Source of the DNA: Methylobacterium hispanicum | GTDB lineage: Bacteria; Pseudomonadota; Alphaproteobacteria; Rhizobiales; Beijerinckiaceae | DNA length: 64,000 nt | Assembly: GCF_022179285.1 (NCBI RefSeq) | Contig: NZ_BPQO01000001.1 | Location: 391,123-455,122, forward strand | Reading direction: 5' to 3' | In this document: piece by piece, positions 36,948 to 46,829 of the stretch | Layout: the number at the start of each line of letters is the position of its first letter | Numbering within the stretch: the stretch's first letter is position 1 | Position numbers and translations under genes: made by a program | The notes under the pieces: generated by a model | What the model was told of the DNA's origin: nothing | Databases searched by the model: none | The model's input: the letters and a program-made list of their open reading frames with translations, nothing else

Positions 36948-38711
36948 ATGACCGTCGATCAAGTGCTCGCCTTCGGCCTGATCGGCGTGACCGTCGCGGC
37001 CTTCGTCTGGGACCGGCTGCCCTACGACGTCGTGGCGCTCACGGCGCTCGCGGTCGGCATCGCGATCGGCCTCGTGCCCGCCGACAAGGCCTTCTCGGGC
37101 TTCTCCGACGACATCGTGGTCATCGTGGGTGCGGCGCTCGTGCTCTCGGCGGCCATCGCCCGCTCGGGCGCGGTCGAGACCCTGATGCGCCCGCTCATGC
37201 CCTACCTGACGAGCGCGGGACGGCAGGTGCCGATCCTGGTTGCCGGGGTGCTGCTGCTGTCGATGGTGACGAAGAACGTGGGCGCGCTGGCGATCTTCAT
37301 GCCGATCGCCCTGCAGCTCGCCCGCCGCAGCGGCACGCCGGCCTCCGCGATGCTGATGCCGATGGCCTTCGCCTCGCTGATCGGCGGCATCGTCACCCTG
37401 GTCGGCACCTCGCCGAACGTGATCGTCTCGAAGGTCCGCGCCGACCTGACCGGCCAACCCTTCGGCATGTTCGACTACACCCCCGTGGGGCTCTGCGTGG
37501 CGGCCTCAGGCTTCGTCTTCCTGTGCCTGGGCTGGCGGCTGCTGCCGCGGCGCGACGGCGGCACGCGCTCGATGGAGGCGGCCTTCACCCTGGAGCGCTA
37601 CACCACGGAGGCGCGCCTGCCCGCGCGCCACCCGGCGGCCGGCGGCACGGTGGCCGCGCTGGAGGCGCAGGGCGACGGCGAGGTCCGCGTCGCGACCGTC
37701 CTGCGCGAGCGCTTCCGGCGCTATCCGGCGAGCCCCGACTTCCCCCTGAAGGACGAGGACGTGCTGCTCCTCGACGGCGAGCCCGACGCGCTGGAGCGCT
37801 TCGTGGCCCGCACCGGGCTCGCCCTCGCGGGCGCCGCGCCCGCGGCCGAGGCGGTGGTGATGGAGGGCGTGGTGACCGCCGAATCCGACCTCGTCGGACG
37901 CACCGCTGCCCAGCTCGACCTGGAGCGCGCCACCGGCCTCGGCATCCTCGCGGTCAGCCGGCGCGGCCGGCGCATCGAGCAGCGGCTCTCCTCCGTCCGC
38001 TTCCGGGCCGGCGACGTGGTGGTGGTGCGCGGCCGCGCCGCCGCGCTCGCGCCCGCCCTCGGGACCCTGAAGGTGCTGCCGCTGGCCGCCCGCGAGATCG
38101 CGCTCGGCCGCAACGACCGGAGCTGGCTGCCGGCCGCGATCCTGCTCGCCGCGATGGGCCTCGTCGCGCTCCACGTCGTCCCGGTGGCGGTGGCCTTCTT
38201 CGGCGCGGTCGTGGCCGTGCTGCTCCTGCGCAGCATGACCCCGCACGAGGCCTACCAGGCCGTGGAATGGCCGGTGCTGGTGCTGCTCGGCGCCCTCATC
38301 CCGATCTCCGAGACGGTCAGCAGCACCGGCGGCGCGGACCTCGTCGCCGCCCACCTGACGGCCCTGGTGCAGGACCTCTCGCCCGTGGCGGCACTCGGCG
38401 CGATCCTGGTTCTGGCCATGGCGGTGACGCCGTTCCTCAACAACGCCGCGACCGTGCTGATCATGGGGCCGATCGCCGCCAAGCTCGCGACCAAGCTCGG
38501 GCTCAATCCCGACCCGTTCCTGATGGCGGTCGCGCTCGGCGCGGCCTGCGACTTCCTCACGCCGATCGGCCACCAGTGCAACACCCTGGTGATGGGACCC
38601 GGCGGCTACCGCTTCGGCGACTACGCCCGGCTCGGGCTGCCGCTCTCCCTCATCGTGATCGTGGTGGGCGTGCCGCTCATCGCCCTCGTGTGGCCCCTCC
38701 ATCGGACCTGA
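36948..38711 (+). CDS. SLC13/DASS family permease with RCK_C domains
   Basis: A 587-residue anion:sodium symporter-like membrane protein. The N-terminal membrane half contains LLLSMVTKNVGALAIFMPIALQLAR and GGIVTLVGTSPNVIVS (SNT-type motif), a central soluble insert (about 205-375) has two TrkA_C/RCK_C-type domains (VVMEGVVTAESDLVGRTAAQLDLERATGLGILAVSR and SVRFRAGDVVVVRGR), and the second membrane half contains FLNNAATVLIMGPIAAKLA and DFLTPIGHQCNTLVMGPGGY. Such proteins move sulfate, dicarboxylates or arsenite-like anions; substrate unknown. The SNT motif in half one and NNAAT in half two fit the symmetric fold. Confidence 0.9.
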   Translation: MTVDQVLAFGLIGVTVAAFVWDRLPYDVVALTALAVGIAIGLVPADKAFSGFSDDIVVIVGAALVLSAAIARSGAVETLMRPLMPYLTSAGRQVPILVAGVLLLSMVTKNVGALAIFMPIALQLARRSGTPASAMLMPMAFASLIGGIVTLVGTSPNVIVSKVRADLTGQPFGMFDYTPVGLCVAASGFVFLCLGWRLLPRRDGGTRSMEAAFTLERYTTEARLPARHPAAGGTVAALEAQGDGEVRVATVLRERFRRYPASPDFPLKDEDVLLLDGEPDALERFVARTGLALAGAAPAAEAVVMEGVVTAESDLVGRTAAQLDLERATGLGILAVSRRGRRIEQRLSSVRFRAGDVVVVRGRAAALAPALGTLKVLPLAAREIALGRNDRSWLPAAILLAAMGLVALHVVPVAVAFFGAVVAVLLLRSMTPHEAYQAVEWPVLVLLGALIPISETVSSTGGADLVAAHLTALVQDLSPVAALGAILVLAMAVTPFLNNAATVLIMGPIAAKLATKLGLNPDPFLMAVALGAACDFLTPIGHQCNTLVMGPGGYRFGDYARLGLPLSLIVIVVGVPLIALVWPLHRT

Positions 38712-38790
38712 CGGGGGCGTCTTTCGGGTTAGGCCGCAAGAGCCCCGGCTCCGACCTCCGGGGCGATGCGCCGCGCGCGGGCACCGGTCT

Positions 38791-39759
38791 ATGAGCGTGG
38801 CGATGCGAGGGTCGTCGTCGCGCGTCCGGCGCCGAGGCGACGACCTGCCGGCCGGTCGGGAGCGACGCGTGGCGCCAGACGACATCGACGTGATCCGAGC
38901 CCGGCTCGCGGCGCATCCGAGACCCGCCGACCTCGCCGAGCGGCGCGCCCGCATCGACGGCCTCGGGGCCGGCTACGCCCTGCCTCCGGATGTCGTGGTC
39001 GAGCCGGCGGATGCCGACGGCGTGACAGCGGAATGGACGCGCACCCCGGCGGCCGAGGGAGACGCCGTCATCCTGTTCCTGCACGGGGGCGGCTACGTCT
39101 CCGGCTCGCTGACGAGCCATCGCCACATGGTGGCGCAGGCCGGGCGCGCGGCGCGGGCACGGACCTTCGCGCTCGATTATCGGCTGGCGCCGGAGCACCC
39201 GTTCCCGGCCGCGCTCGAGGACGCGCTCGCCGGCTACCGCTTTCTCCTCGCTTCGGGCATCGCGCCGGCGCGGATCGCCCTCGCGGGCGAGAGCGCGGGC
39301 GGCGGCCTCGCGCTCGCCACGGCCCTGTCCTTGCGCGCGGCGGGCGTTCCGCTGCCGGGCTGCCTCTGGCTGAGTTCGCCCTGGGTCGACCTCGCGCTCA
39401 TGGGGGCGAGCATGGACGCCAAGGCGGCCGTCGATCCCCTGCTGAGCCGCGCCTACCTGTCCGAACTCGCCGGCCTCTACCTGAACGGAGCCGACGCGCG
39501 GGGGCCTCTCGTCTCACCGCTCGGAGCCGACCTCGCGGGCCTGCCGCCGATGCTGATCCAGGTCGGCTCCGCCGAGACGCTCCTCGACGATTCCGTGCGG
39601 CTCGCGGCGGTCGCAGGTGCCGCCGACGTCGCCGTGCAGCTCGAGATCTGGCCGCACATGATCCATGCCTGGCATCTCTTCTACCCGGAGGTGGCCGACG
39701 GGCGGCACTCCCTCGCGAGCGCGGGGGCCTTCGTCGCGCGCCGTCTCGGCGCCCGCTGA
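38791..39759 (+). CDS. Alpha/beta hydrolase (HSL-type esterase)
   Basis: A 322-residue esterase/lipase of the hormone-sensitive-lipase family: the oxyanion motif FLHGGGYVSGS, nucleophile in GESAGG, and the catalytic aspartate and histidine expected in LLDDSVRLAA and HMIHAWHLF. DYRLAPEHPFPAALED is also typical. Probably cytoplasmic, with acyl ester substrates. The N-terminal ~30 residues are arginine-rich and may be upstream noncoding sequence, so a later start (for example MRGSSSR or downstream) is possible. Confidence 0.88.
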   Translation: MSVAMRGSSSRVRRRGDDLPAGRERRVAPDDIDVIRARLAAHPRPADLAERRARIDGLGAGYALPPDVVVEPADADGVTAEWTRTPAAEGDAVILFLHGGGYVSGSLTSHRHMVAQAGRAARARTFALDYRLAPEHPFPAALEDALAGYRFLLASGIAPARIALAGESAGGGLALATALSLRAAGVPLPGCLWLSSPWVDLALMGASMDAKAAVDPLLSRAYLSELAGLYLNGADARGPLVSPLGADLAGLPPMLIQVGSAETLLDDSVRLAAVAGAADVAVQLEIWPHMIHAWHLFYPEVADGRHSLASAGAFVARRLGAR

Positions 39760-39811
39760 CGCGACGGGGCGCGGGGACGGCCGAAGCCCTCCCCGTCGTG
39801 GCGGCACCGAT

Positions 39812-41800
39812 TCAAGCCGCCTTCACGCCCGCCAGGAACAGACCCACCTCCCGGTGGAGGCTCTCGGAATGGTGCGAAAGTTCCCGCGCGGCACCGAGCA
39901 CCTGCCCGGCGGCGCTGCCGGTCGAGCCGGCACCCTGGCGCACGTCGGCGATGCTCCCGGCGACCCGGCCGGTGCTGCTCGCGGCCTGCTGGACGTTCCG
40001 GGCGATCTCCTGCGTGGCAGCCCCCTGCTGCTCCATGGCGGCGGCGATCGCGTTCGAGGCCGCCGCCATCTGGCCGATCGTGGCCCCGATGGCGCGGATC
40101 GCCGCGACCGATTCCTGGCTCACGCTCTGGATCGCGGCGATCTGGCCGGCAATCTCCTCGGTCGCGCGGGTGGTCTGGCCCGCGAGGTCCTTCACCTCGC
40201 CCGCGACGACCGCGAAGCCCCGGCCCGCCTCGCCGGCCCGCGCCGCCTCGATGGTCGCGTTGAGCGCCAGCAGGTTCGTGTGCCCGGCGATCTTGTTGAT
40301 CATCGCCACGACCGTGTCGATCCGCTCGGCCGCGCCCGCGAGTTGCCGGACGAGCCCGTCGGTCCGGTGCGCCTCGTCGGCGGCCTTCTGGGCGATGCGG
40401 GCCGACTGACCGGCCTGCTGCGTGATGTGCTGGATCGAGGCCGACATCTCCTCGCTCGCGGCGGCCACGGTCTGCACGTTGGCCGCCGTGGTCTCGGCCG
40501 CCCGCATGGCGGTCGCGGATTGCAGCGCGGTCTGCTCGGCCGTGCTCGCCATGGTCTGGGCGGTGGCCTCCATCTCGGTCGCGGCCCCGGCCAGCCCCTG
40601 CGCCAGCACCGAGACGTTCGCCTCGAAGGTCTTCGTCAGCCCGTCGAGATGATCGGCCCGGCGCATCTTGGCGTCGGCCTCCTCGGCCGCCGCGGCGTCG
40701 GCGCGCGCCTTGGCGATCAGCGCGTCCTTGAAGACCTGGACGGCGCGGGCCATCGCGCCCAGCTCGTCCCGGCGCGCGGCGCCCGGCACCGCGACGGCGT
40801 GGTCGCCGGCAGCAAGGCGCTGCATCGCCGCGGTCATCGCGGTCACCGGCTGCGCGACGCCCCGGCCGACGCGCCATGCGAGGAGCACGCCGATCACGAG
40901 GGCGGTCGCGCCGATGCCGATCACGAGCCCGCGCAGGTGGTTCGCGTCCGCGGCCATCAGGGCCATGATCTGCTGCTGGTCGCGTACCGCCCGCTCGCGC
41001 GTCTCGGCACCCAGGGCGACGAGGTGGTCACCCGTCTGCTTCAGGGTCTGGTAGGCGGCCTCGACCGTGCCCGCACCGGTGAGCACGCCGTCGAGCGCCG
41101 CCTTGAACGGGGCGACCCTGCCGGCGACCGCCTTCAGCGGGGGTTGGAGCAGGCCGGCGCCGTCGATCCGCGCGAGCGCCGCGATCTCCCGCGTGTAGCG
41201 ACCGAACTCCACCGTGGCAGTGCTGGCATCCGCCGGGTTGTTGCTCGAGCGGAACAGGTAGGCGGCGGCGAGGGTGGCCTGGAGGGCGCGGTCGGCCCGG
41301 AAGGCGGCGGCGGCGAGGGCCGGATCCTGCGCGGCCCGGTCGGCCATCGCGTAGCCGGCATTCGAGAGCGCGACGCCGAGCTTGCCGAGGTCGCCGAGCG
41401 CGGCCTTGCGCGCCTGCATCACGCCGATCAGGGCGTTCGCGCCGGCCACGTAGTCCCGCGACGGCCCGAGCATCGCATCCTCCGCCTCTCCGGACCGGGG
41501 AGCGGCCTCGCTCTCGGCCGCGAGTTTGGCGAGCCCCGCCTTGAGCTCGCCCAGCATCTCGCCCTGCTCGGTGCGCATGTAGTTGAGCACGAGGCGCCGG
41601 GCGCCGTTGACGAGCAGTTCGGAGGCGCTGGCCCGCTCGGCGGCCCGCACGCGGGCGTCCGCGCCCTCCACCTCGGCGTTGAGCACGCTGACGCTGCGGA
41701 AGGTGGCGAGCGCGGACAGCAGGAGAAGCACCAGCACCACGCCGAAGCCGGCGGCGATGCGCTGGGCGACCGAGAGACGGTCCGGACGGAGAGTGAGCAT
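39812..41800 (-). CDS. Methyl-accepting chemotaxis protein with HBM-type sensor
   Basis: A 662-residue chemoreceptor. Helix 1 ([19 protein letters not shown]) anchors a long all-helical periplasmic sensor resembling the HBM (helical bimodular) type, with helix 2 around [25 protein letters not shown] segment (about 320-375: [27 protein letters not shown]) is followed by the signalling domain with [50 protein letters not shown]. No C-terminal CheR pentapeptide is seen. Ligand unknown. Confidence 0.93.
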   Translation of the reverse strand: MLTLRPDRLSVAQRIAAGFGVVLVLLLLSALATFRSVSVLNAEVEGADARVRAAERASASELLVNGARRLVLNYMRTEQGEMLGELKAGLAKLAAESEAAPRSGEAEDAMLGPSRDYVAGANALIGVMQARKAALGDLGKLGVALSNAGYAMADRAAQDPALAAAAFRADRALQATLAAAYLFRSSNNPADASTATVEFGRYTREIAALARIDGAGLLQPPLKAVAGRVAPFKAALDGVLTGAGTVEAAYQTLKQTGDHLVALGAETRERAVRDQQQIMALMAADANHLRGLVIGIGATALVIGVLLAWRVGRGVAQPVTAMTAAMQRLAAGDHAVAVPGAARRDELGAMARAVQVFKDALIAKARADAAAAEEADAKMRRADHLDGLTKTFEANVSVLAQGLAGAATEMEATAQTMASTAEQTALQSATAMRAAETTAANVQTVAAASEEMSASIQHITQQAGQSARIAQKAADEAHRTDGLVRQLAGAAERIDTVVAMINKIAGHTNLLALNATIEAARAGEAGRGFAVVAGEVKDLAGQTTRATEEIAGQIAAIQSVSQESVAAIRAIGATIGQMAAASNAIAAAMEQQGAATQEIARNVQQAASSTGRVAGSIADVRQGAGSTGSAAGQVLGAARELSHHSESLHREVGLFLAGVKAA

Positions 41801-41918
41801 CGGCGGCAGTCCTGGAACCTCGGTGCATCCTCGCCGGCCTGTAGACGCGGGCCGGTGCGGGACGGTCGGGCAGCGGAGAGGAAGGGTCGTTCGTGATCCG
41901 GCGCGCCCGGATCGGGCC

Positions 41919-42902
41919 TCAGCGGACCGCCCGGATCTGCCGGAGCGTCTCGGCCCCGAAGCGGGCGCTGAACCCGGACGTCGTCGCCTGCAGGCTCTGC
42001 TCGAAGGCCGCGCGATCGACGCCCGCGACCACGCTCATCCCGGACCTGCGCAGCGCGTCGACGCCCTCGGTCTCGGCCCGCCCGGCCACCTCGCGGGAGA
42101 CCTGCCCGGCGGCGCGAGCGGCCTCGGTGAAGGCCTTCTGGTCCGCGGCGCTCAGGGCTTCCCAGGCGGCGCGCGACATCGCGACCACGGCCCACGAATA
42201 GACGTGCCCGCTCAGGGTCAGGTGCTTCTGGACCTTCTCGAAGCGGGACGCGGCGATCACCGAGATCGGGTTCTCCTGGCCGTCGAACTGTCCCGATTGC
42301 AGCGCGCCGTAGAGGGCCGGGAAGGCCAGCGGCTCCGCCTTCACGCCGAGGCTCCGGAAGCCCGCCAGCATGATGTCCGATTGCGGCACCCGCATCGAGA
42401 GCCCCTTGAGGTCCTCCGGGCCCGTGATCGGCCGCTTCGAATTCGTGATGTGCCGCATGCCGTTCTCGCCCCAGGCGAGTGCGACGAGGCCCTTCTGCTG
42501 GAACTTCCTGAGATAGTCCTGCCCGATCGCGCCGTCGAAGACGGCTTGTGCGTGGCGCGCGTCGCGGAACAGGAACGGGATATCGAACACCCCGAACTCG
42601 GGGATGATGCTGGAGAAGGGCGCGCTCGTGATGAAGGCGAGATCGAGGTGCCCGAGGCGCAGATCCTCCGCCATCTCCACCTCGCCGCCGACGGAGCCGT
42701 TCGGATAGAGTTCCACCCGGTAGGCGCCGCCGGTGCGCTTGGCGACCTCGGCGGCGAAGCGATCGGCCCCCGCCCCGAGCTGGGACGTCTGCGCGAACAG
42801 GTAGCCGAATCTCAGGACCCGCTCGTGTGCCCCGGCCTGGGCGACGGTCCAGACCGAGCAGAACCCGACGACGGCAGCGACAACTCTGAGACGTGAAAGC
42901 AC
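41919..42902 (-). CDS. TRAP transporter solute-binding protein (DctP)
   Basis: A 327-residue periplasmic binding protein. The signal peptide ends around [39 protein letters not shown] and the conserved arginine region [23 protein letters not shown] mark the DctP family, which binds organic acids. The start is GTG at 42902. No DctQ or DctM membrane genes are adjacent, so it is an orphan in this window; it may serve another TRAP system or sense ligands for the neighbouring chemoreceptor. Confidence 0.9.
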   Translation of the reverse strand: MLSRLRVVAAVVGFCSVWTVAQAGAHERVLRFGYLFAQTSQLGAGADRFAAEVAKRTGGAYRVELYPNGSVGGEVEMAEDLRLGHLDLAFITSAPFSSIIPEFGVFDIPFLFRDARHAQAVFDGAIGQDYLRKFQQKGLVALAWGENGMRHITNSKRPITGPEDLKGLSMRVPQSDIMLAGFRSLGVKAEPLAFPALYGALQSGQFDGQENPISVIAASRFEKVQKHLTLSGHVYSWAVVAMSRAAWEALSAADQKAFTEAARAAGQVSREVAGRAETEGVDALRRSGMSVVAGVDRAAFEQSLQATTSGFSARFGAETLRQIRAVR

Positions 42903-43380
42903 CGGTCGATCCTATGCGAGGGCCGTCCGATGCATAACCCCAGTTGCTTAAAAGACGATTGACGTAAAATCTGAAGCAAGACCCGCCTCCTGAGCGCATC
43001 TTACTTGGAGACCAACCCATCTGGACCCACGCAGACCCCACCCATAGCCACGCCGCACGTCGCCCTACCTTCGGCTGGATGGCGCCTGCTGGACAACGCT
43101 TCGCGCAGAACCGAACGACCGCTGGACGATTCCCCGCCTCGCGCGTTCCGGCCGACGCGCCGCCACGGCCCAGTTCCGCGGCCCCGGCCCGCCGACCTGC
43201 CGCAGCGCGGCGACCGCCTCCCTCGGATTGCCCTCTGCCGATCCACATCCCGGGCCCCATGCCTCGGGGCGGCCCCCGTCACCCGGGGGCCGATCAGGCC
43301 GGGCCGGAACACGCTCGAGCCCAAACTCCTTCCGTCCCCCGTTGCGCGGCGCGAACGGTTCGGCTAATCAGACCGGAGCA
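42903..43380. other. Intergenic region before tRNA-Arg
   Basis: This 478-base gap holds no convincing gene; the open frames are arginine and proline-rich noise. It must contain the promoter of tRNA-Arg, but no clear consensus is visible. Confidence 0.5.
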
Positions 43381-43457
43381 GCACCCGTAGCTCAGCTGGA
43401 TAGAGCGTTGCCCTCCGAAGGCAAAGGTCACACGTTCGAATCGTGTCGGGTGCGCCA
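43381..43457 (+). tRNA. tRNA-Arg (anticodon CCG)
   Basis: A complete 77-base tRNA with encoded CCA. The acceptor GCACCCG pairs with CGGGTGC, the D arm contains AGCTCAGCTGGATAGAGC, the anticodon loop is CTCCGAA (anticodon CCG) and the T arm has GTTCGAATC. Its 3' part, from the anticodon stem on, is repeated at 61151, showing that it is an integration target. The gene stays whole because the element carries the same 3' sequence. Confidence 0.97.
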
Positions 43458-43476
43458 ATCTTTTCAATGACTTAGC
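43409..43476 (+). other. Attachment site attL (tRNA side)
   Basis: 54 bases (43409-43462) are identical to 61151-61204; with one mismatch the match extends to 43476/61218. It covers the tRNA 3' half and the flank after it, the standard target of tyrosine integrases. Confidence 0.92.
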
Positions 43477-43503
43477 ACGTATCGGGTTGTCCCGGTATCG
43501 CTC

Positions 43504-43525
43504 GGGGCTACTGTGGGGCTACAGG
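43504..43525 (+). repeat. Candidate integrase arm sites, left
   Basis: GGGGCTAC-tgt-GGGGCTACAGG. The same arrangement and orientation recurs at 61026-61047 near the integrase, so these may be arm-type binding sites. Confidence 0.45.
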
Positions 43526-43756
43526 CTGCCTGCGAACGCAGGTGTGCTACTGGCGGCTCGCGACGGCCGCCCATGTCCGCTCAACGGCGAACACTCCCTC
43601 CCGCCCTTCCGGTAATGTTCCCACGCATCGAGCCATCGGCATGTCGCCGTCCCCGGCAGTGTGCAGTTCGGCACCTTGCGGTCCGCACCGTGACCAACCA
43701 AGCTCGGCTGTTAACAGATGGCCAGCCCGTTGGGCGCAGACTTTGTGGGAGATTTA

Positions 43757-44935
43757 ATGGACGGCCAAAGCCATCTACCGAATCAGCCCGTATCGATTCC
43801 GCCGGGCTATGAACTCGCCCAGGATGCCTTGATTCGCTTCCACGCGGAACGCATCAAGGCCGTCGAGAGCGAGGACCGGGTTGTCCAGCAGGCTCAGGTG
43901 ACCATGCTCGTCACTGAGGCCCTGTCCTCAGGCAGTCTCATGATCTTTGTCCGCACGCTGGAGGGGGGCGTGGAACCTATTCCGACCGGCGTGTGGCGCC
44001 CGCACCCGACCGACCCGGGCCGACAGCACTCAAATATTGCCAAGCTTCACCAGACCGGACGCTGCCTAACCGATCCCTTGGTCCTGATCCACGAGACCTT
44101 CACGGCAAGTGGAATTGCGCTGGTCGACCGGAACAACTGGGTCGGCTTTTCGAATTATGCCGGCAAATGGCCACCCTACGACATCCCGGTGTCCGTCAGG
44201 CTGCTCCTGCGCTTCTGCGAGCACAAGCGTGCGTTCAGCGAAGGCCTTCGAATACAGAAGTGCGACGCCATAGATTGGTTCCGGTACAACTGGCCGCCAG
44301 AAATGGAGCATCGATGGCCTGCACCTGATCGGTTCCATAAGATATATAATAACAAGGACAATTGCCCGACATTCGTCTCCGAATTCGCGCAAGTTGTGCT
44401 CGATGAAAGCGAGCGTATGCGTCTTCGTCCCCGCCGACCACCGCTTCAAGGCCGCCGCCCGCTTCCTCCAGGCGCTCTGGCGCGAGGACCGCGGCCTCGC
44501 GATCGGCACCCACATCGACCGCCGCAACCCACACCGTCCCCGCCGGCTCGGCTCACGTATCTCGACCGCGGCCGGCGCGCTCGGCAGCAACTTCCTTCAT
44601 CCGGACATCATCCCGGTGGTCACCCGTGCCCTGACCTACCGCGAGCCGGGCGCGGCCTACGACGTCGACCGCCTCAAGACCAACCTGCTCTCCTCGCAGC
44701 CGCTCGTCTTCAACCTGTTCGGACTGCTCGCCCGCGACCTGACCCTGGCCACCCGCTTCGTCGCGGAGCTGCTGCCCGGGACGCTGACTTCGGCCACCGA
44801 CATCCTGTTCGAGCACAGCCCCGGCCGCGGCGATCCCCGCTTCACCGCCGACCGCACCGCCTTCGACATCGTCCTGCGCGGCCGCGACACGACCGGCGCC
44901 CGCGGGCTCCTCTGCATCGAGGTCAAGTACAGTGA
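43757..44935 (+). CDS. Unknown protein; 3' half out of frame over the next gene
   Basis: A frame opening at ATG 43757 (GGGAG upstream) runs to 44935. The first ~220 residues look like a real protein (for example YELAQDALIRFHAERIKAV, VLIHETFTASGIALVDRN, CDAIDWFRYNWPPEMEH). After about 44,430 the frame becomes arginine/proline-rich because it reads the following nuclease gene in another frame. The 5' part also has lower GC than the following gene. The likeliest explanation is a gene cut short by recombination at about 44.40-44.43 kb. No family is recognised. Confidence 0.5.
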   Translation: MDGQSHLPNQPVSIPPGYELAQDALIRFHAERIKAVESEDRVVQQAQVTMLVTEALSSGSLMIFVRTLEGGVEPIPTGVWRPHPTDPGRQHSNIAKLHQTGRCLTDPLVLIHETFTASGIALVDRNNWVGFSNYAGKWPPYDIPVSVRLLLRFCEHKRAFSEGLRIQKCDAIDWFRYNWPPEMEHRWPAPDRFHKIYNNKDNCPTFVSEFAQVVLDESERMRLRPRRPPLQGRRPLPPGALARGPRPRDRHPHRPPQPTPSPPARLTYLDRGRRARQQLPSSGHHPGGHPCPDLPRAGRGLRRRPPQDQPALLAAARLQPVRTARPRPDPGHPLRRGAAARDADFGHRHPVRAQPRPRRSPLHRRPHRLRHRPARPRHDRRPRAPLHRGQVQ

Positions 44936-45509
44936 GGCCGGCCACGAGCCCGCACCGCCGCCCCACCCACGGCACACGGAGATCGCCCGCGCCACCTCCG
45001 GCCTGTTCGTGGCCCCGGACGACCCGACACTGACCGGGCCCGCCTGCCAGCAGCTCTACCGGCAGCACTGCCTCGCGAGCGCCATGCTCACCGCCGGGCT
45101 CGCCGACACGGCGACGCTGGCCTTCATCGCCCCCACGCACAACCAACTCGCACACGCGGCGGCCGCAACCTACACGCGCCAGCTCACCGACCCACGGGCT
45201 GGCCCGATCCCGTTCGTGCCGACGACGCTGGAGCACGCCTTCGCGGCGCTGGCCGCCGCCGGCCTGCCCGACCACGCCCGCGCCCTCCATCGGCGTTACA
45301 CCGACTGGTGGCTCGTCGACGGCGAACTCGACCTGGCGGCGACGGTCGCAGCACCGTGGGACTTCACACCGCGGCCCCCTTCAGGATCGACCGACGCCTC
45401 GCGACCGGCGGCCAAAGCCTCACGCTCCGACGGTGGCACCTTGGTCAGCAACCCTCGACGCTCACATCGTGCTCGCACCACCAAGAGAGCGACGCGCACT
45501 GCCGCCTAA
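44403..45509 (+). CDS. PD-(D/E)XK nuclease-like protein (PGN_0703/PDDEXK_13-like)
   Basis: About 368 residues. The stretch RLKTNLLSSQPLVFNLFG (about residue 90) and the later core with an aspartate (FDIVL, near 155) followed by CIEVKYSE (Glu-Val-Lys near 173-175) match a PD-(D/E)XK nuclease core of the PGN_0703-like putative restriction family. A C-terminal helical half and a basic tail follow. Probably a restriction or defence nuclease; no methylase is adjacent. ATG 44403 is chosen; an in-frame TTG at 44394 is an alternative. It overlaps the truncated-looking upstream frame. Confidence 0.7.
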   Translation: MKASVCVFVPADHRFKAAARFLQALWREDRGLAIGTHIDRRNPHRPRRLGSRISTAAGALGSNFLHPDIIPVVTRALTYREPGAAYDVDRLKTNLLSSQPLVFNLFGLLARDLTLATRFVAELLPGTLTSATDILFEHSPGRGDPRFTADRTAFDIVLRGRDTTGARGLLCIEVKYSEAGHEPAPPPHPRHTEIARATSGLFVAPDDPTLTGPACQQLYRQHCLASAMLTAGLADTATLAFIAPTHNQLAHAAAATYTRQLTDPRAGPIPFVPTTLEHAFAALAAAGLPDHARALHRRYTDWWLVDGELDLAATVAAPWDFTPRPPSGSTDASRPAAKASRSDGGTLVSNPRRSHRARTTKRATRTAA

Positions 45510-45901
45510 CACCCCGTCGTTGCAGCACACGGACAGCCAAACTGCCTGTTCGTGACCACAACAATCCCGGCGCGGTTGCCCCCGCGCCGGGCTTCGCCAC
45601 GCCTCGATGCTCACCATGAGCAACCGGCGGCACCAGCGCGGAGCCGAGCCGAGCCCTGTCTGTGCCACAACTGGCGGCACGCAATCTGCCCCTCGTCGCA
45701 TCCGTCATCCGACGCGCTCGCCCAGACAGGCGCCTCCGCTCCTTCCGCGGCCCTGCCGCGCCGCGCAGGCGCAGCCCACCGGTACGAACGCAACTGTATT
45801 CACCTGAGTGCACGACTGAGCTGTGCCTGAATATATCCCATTCGTCGACCTGCGGAACCAAACGCAGTCCGGCACAATCTCTACCAACAAGGAAAGCTGC
45901 C
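45510..45901. other. Noncoding stretch in the island
   Basis: About 390 bases with no convincing gene. It contains the hairpin at 45566-45591. The open frames here are low-complexity shadows. Confidence 0.5.
45566..45591. terminator. Hairpin downstream of the nuclease gene
   Basis: CCCGGCGCGG pairs with CCGCGCCGGG across a 6-base loop; no U-tract follows, so termination is uncertain. Confidence 0.4.
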
Positions 45902-46423
45902 ATGAGCAAATCTCCCGAGATCGTCCTCGGCAAGATCGCGAAGAAGATCGAAGTTCGTGACCACTACCTCAGCCGACGTCTGGAAGCTTCGACGGGCCAC
46001 GCCTATCTCACATGGCGCGACCCAGAATCCTTCCTGCACTGGTTCGTGCCGCCGCAGCTGACAGTCATCTCGTATGAGCACGACGCGAAACAGAACAGAC
46101 TCGTCCTTCGCGATCACCTCGGCAACACGTCTGAATACCGCCTACGCTACGAGCGGGATGAGCTCAACGCCGTCATCCAGCTGTGCGGCGGTGAGTGCTT
46201 CGGGGACCAGCGTGGCGGCGAGGTCCAGTCGATCTTCACTGTCATGTTCGACGAGCTTTCCGCGCCGTGCGAGGAGTTAAGTGAGGACGCGAAGGTCACG
46301 TTCGTCCAACTCCTCATCCGCCACCCGACGGTCGCTGCGTGGTACAGTGCTGACGGCTGTGGTCTGCACGAACTCTGGACGGCAGCCTTCGAGCGCTACG
46401 TCCAGCGCGTCGAAGCGCGATAG
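45902..46423 (+). CDS. Unknown soluble protein
   Basis: A 173-residue protein starting MSKSPEIVLGKIAKKIEVRDHYLSRRLEAS, with balanced composition and normal codon use, ending in a helical HELWTAAFERYVQRVEAR. Not recognised. The AAGGAA ribosome site before ATG 45902 and a following hairpin (46432-46458) support a real gene. It stands alone between the nuclease and the next unknown gene and may belong to the island's accessory functions. Confidence 0.65.
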   Translation: MSKSPEIVLGKIAKKIEVRDHYLSRRLEASTGHAYLTWRDPESFLHWFVPPQLTVISYEHDAKQNRLVLRDHLGNTSEYRLRYERDELNAVIQLCGGECFGDQRGGEVQSIFTVMFDELSAPCEELSEDAKVTFVQLLIRHPTVAAWYSADGCGLHELWTAAFERYVQRVEAR

Positions 46424-46431
46424 TCGTAGTT

Positions 46432-46458
46432 GGGGTCAGGCCAATTACAGCTGACCCC
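46432..46458 (+). terminator. Hairpin after the 45.9 kb gene
   Basis: GGGGTCAG pairs with CTGACCCC across an 11-base loop nine bases after the stop codon; a short CT-rich stretch follows. Confidence 0.5.
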
Positions 46459-46829
46459 CTTCGGGCTAAACTGGCGCGCACGATCAATTCGCTAAAGCAG
46501 TAGCGGCAATTCACGACTACCCTATTGCCGCTTCACTGCGAGACTCGGATGAGGATTCAAAGTCGCATGTGCCAACCCGATGCCAGACAAGATGCGGCCA
46601 GAACCCTTGGTGGCTTGAGGCCAACTCTACGAGGGCCGGCCATATCCAAAACAGGATCTATAGATTAGAATCCCTTCGTCGATCGACGGCGCCGCGCCGG
46701 ATCCTGCCGCACACACCACTTACCTCGTTCGCACTTCCGCGCCTGCCATGTGCAGGCGCCTGCTTCTCTGCGCCCCACCCTGACCGTTGCCGCAGTCCCT
46801 GGCGCGGCGTCCCTTCAACGGGCGCCACG
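46459..46829. other. Gap with no clear gene
   Basis: About 370 bases; the frame of the next gene is open through part of it but its residues look noncoding. No promoter is recognised. Confidence 0.4.

Noticed and set aside
44430..44935. 3' part of the 43.7 kb frame as coding
   Set aside because: Arginine/proline-rich out-of-frame reading of the nuclease gene.
45662..45901. N-terminal extension of the 45.9 kb gene
   Set aside because: Arginine-rich residues; a ribosome site precedes ATG 45902.
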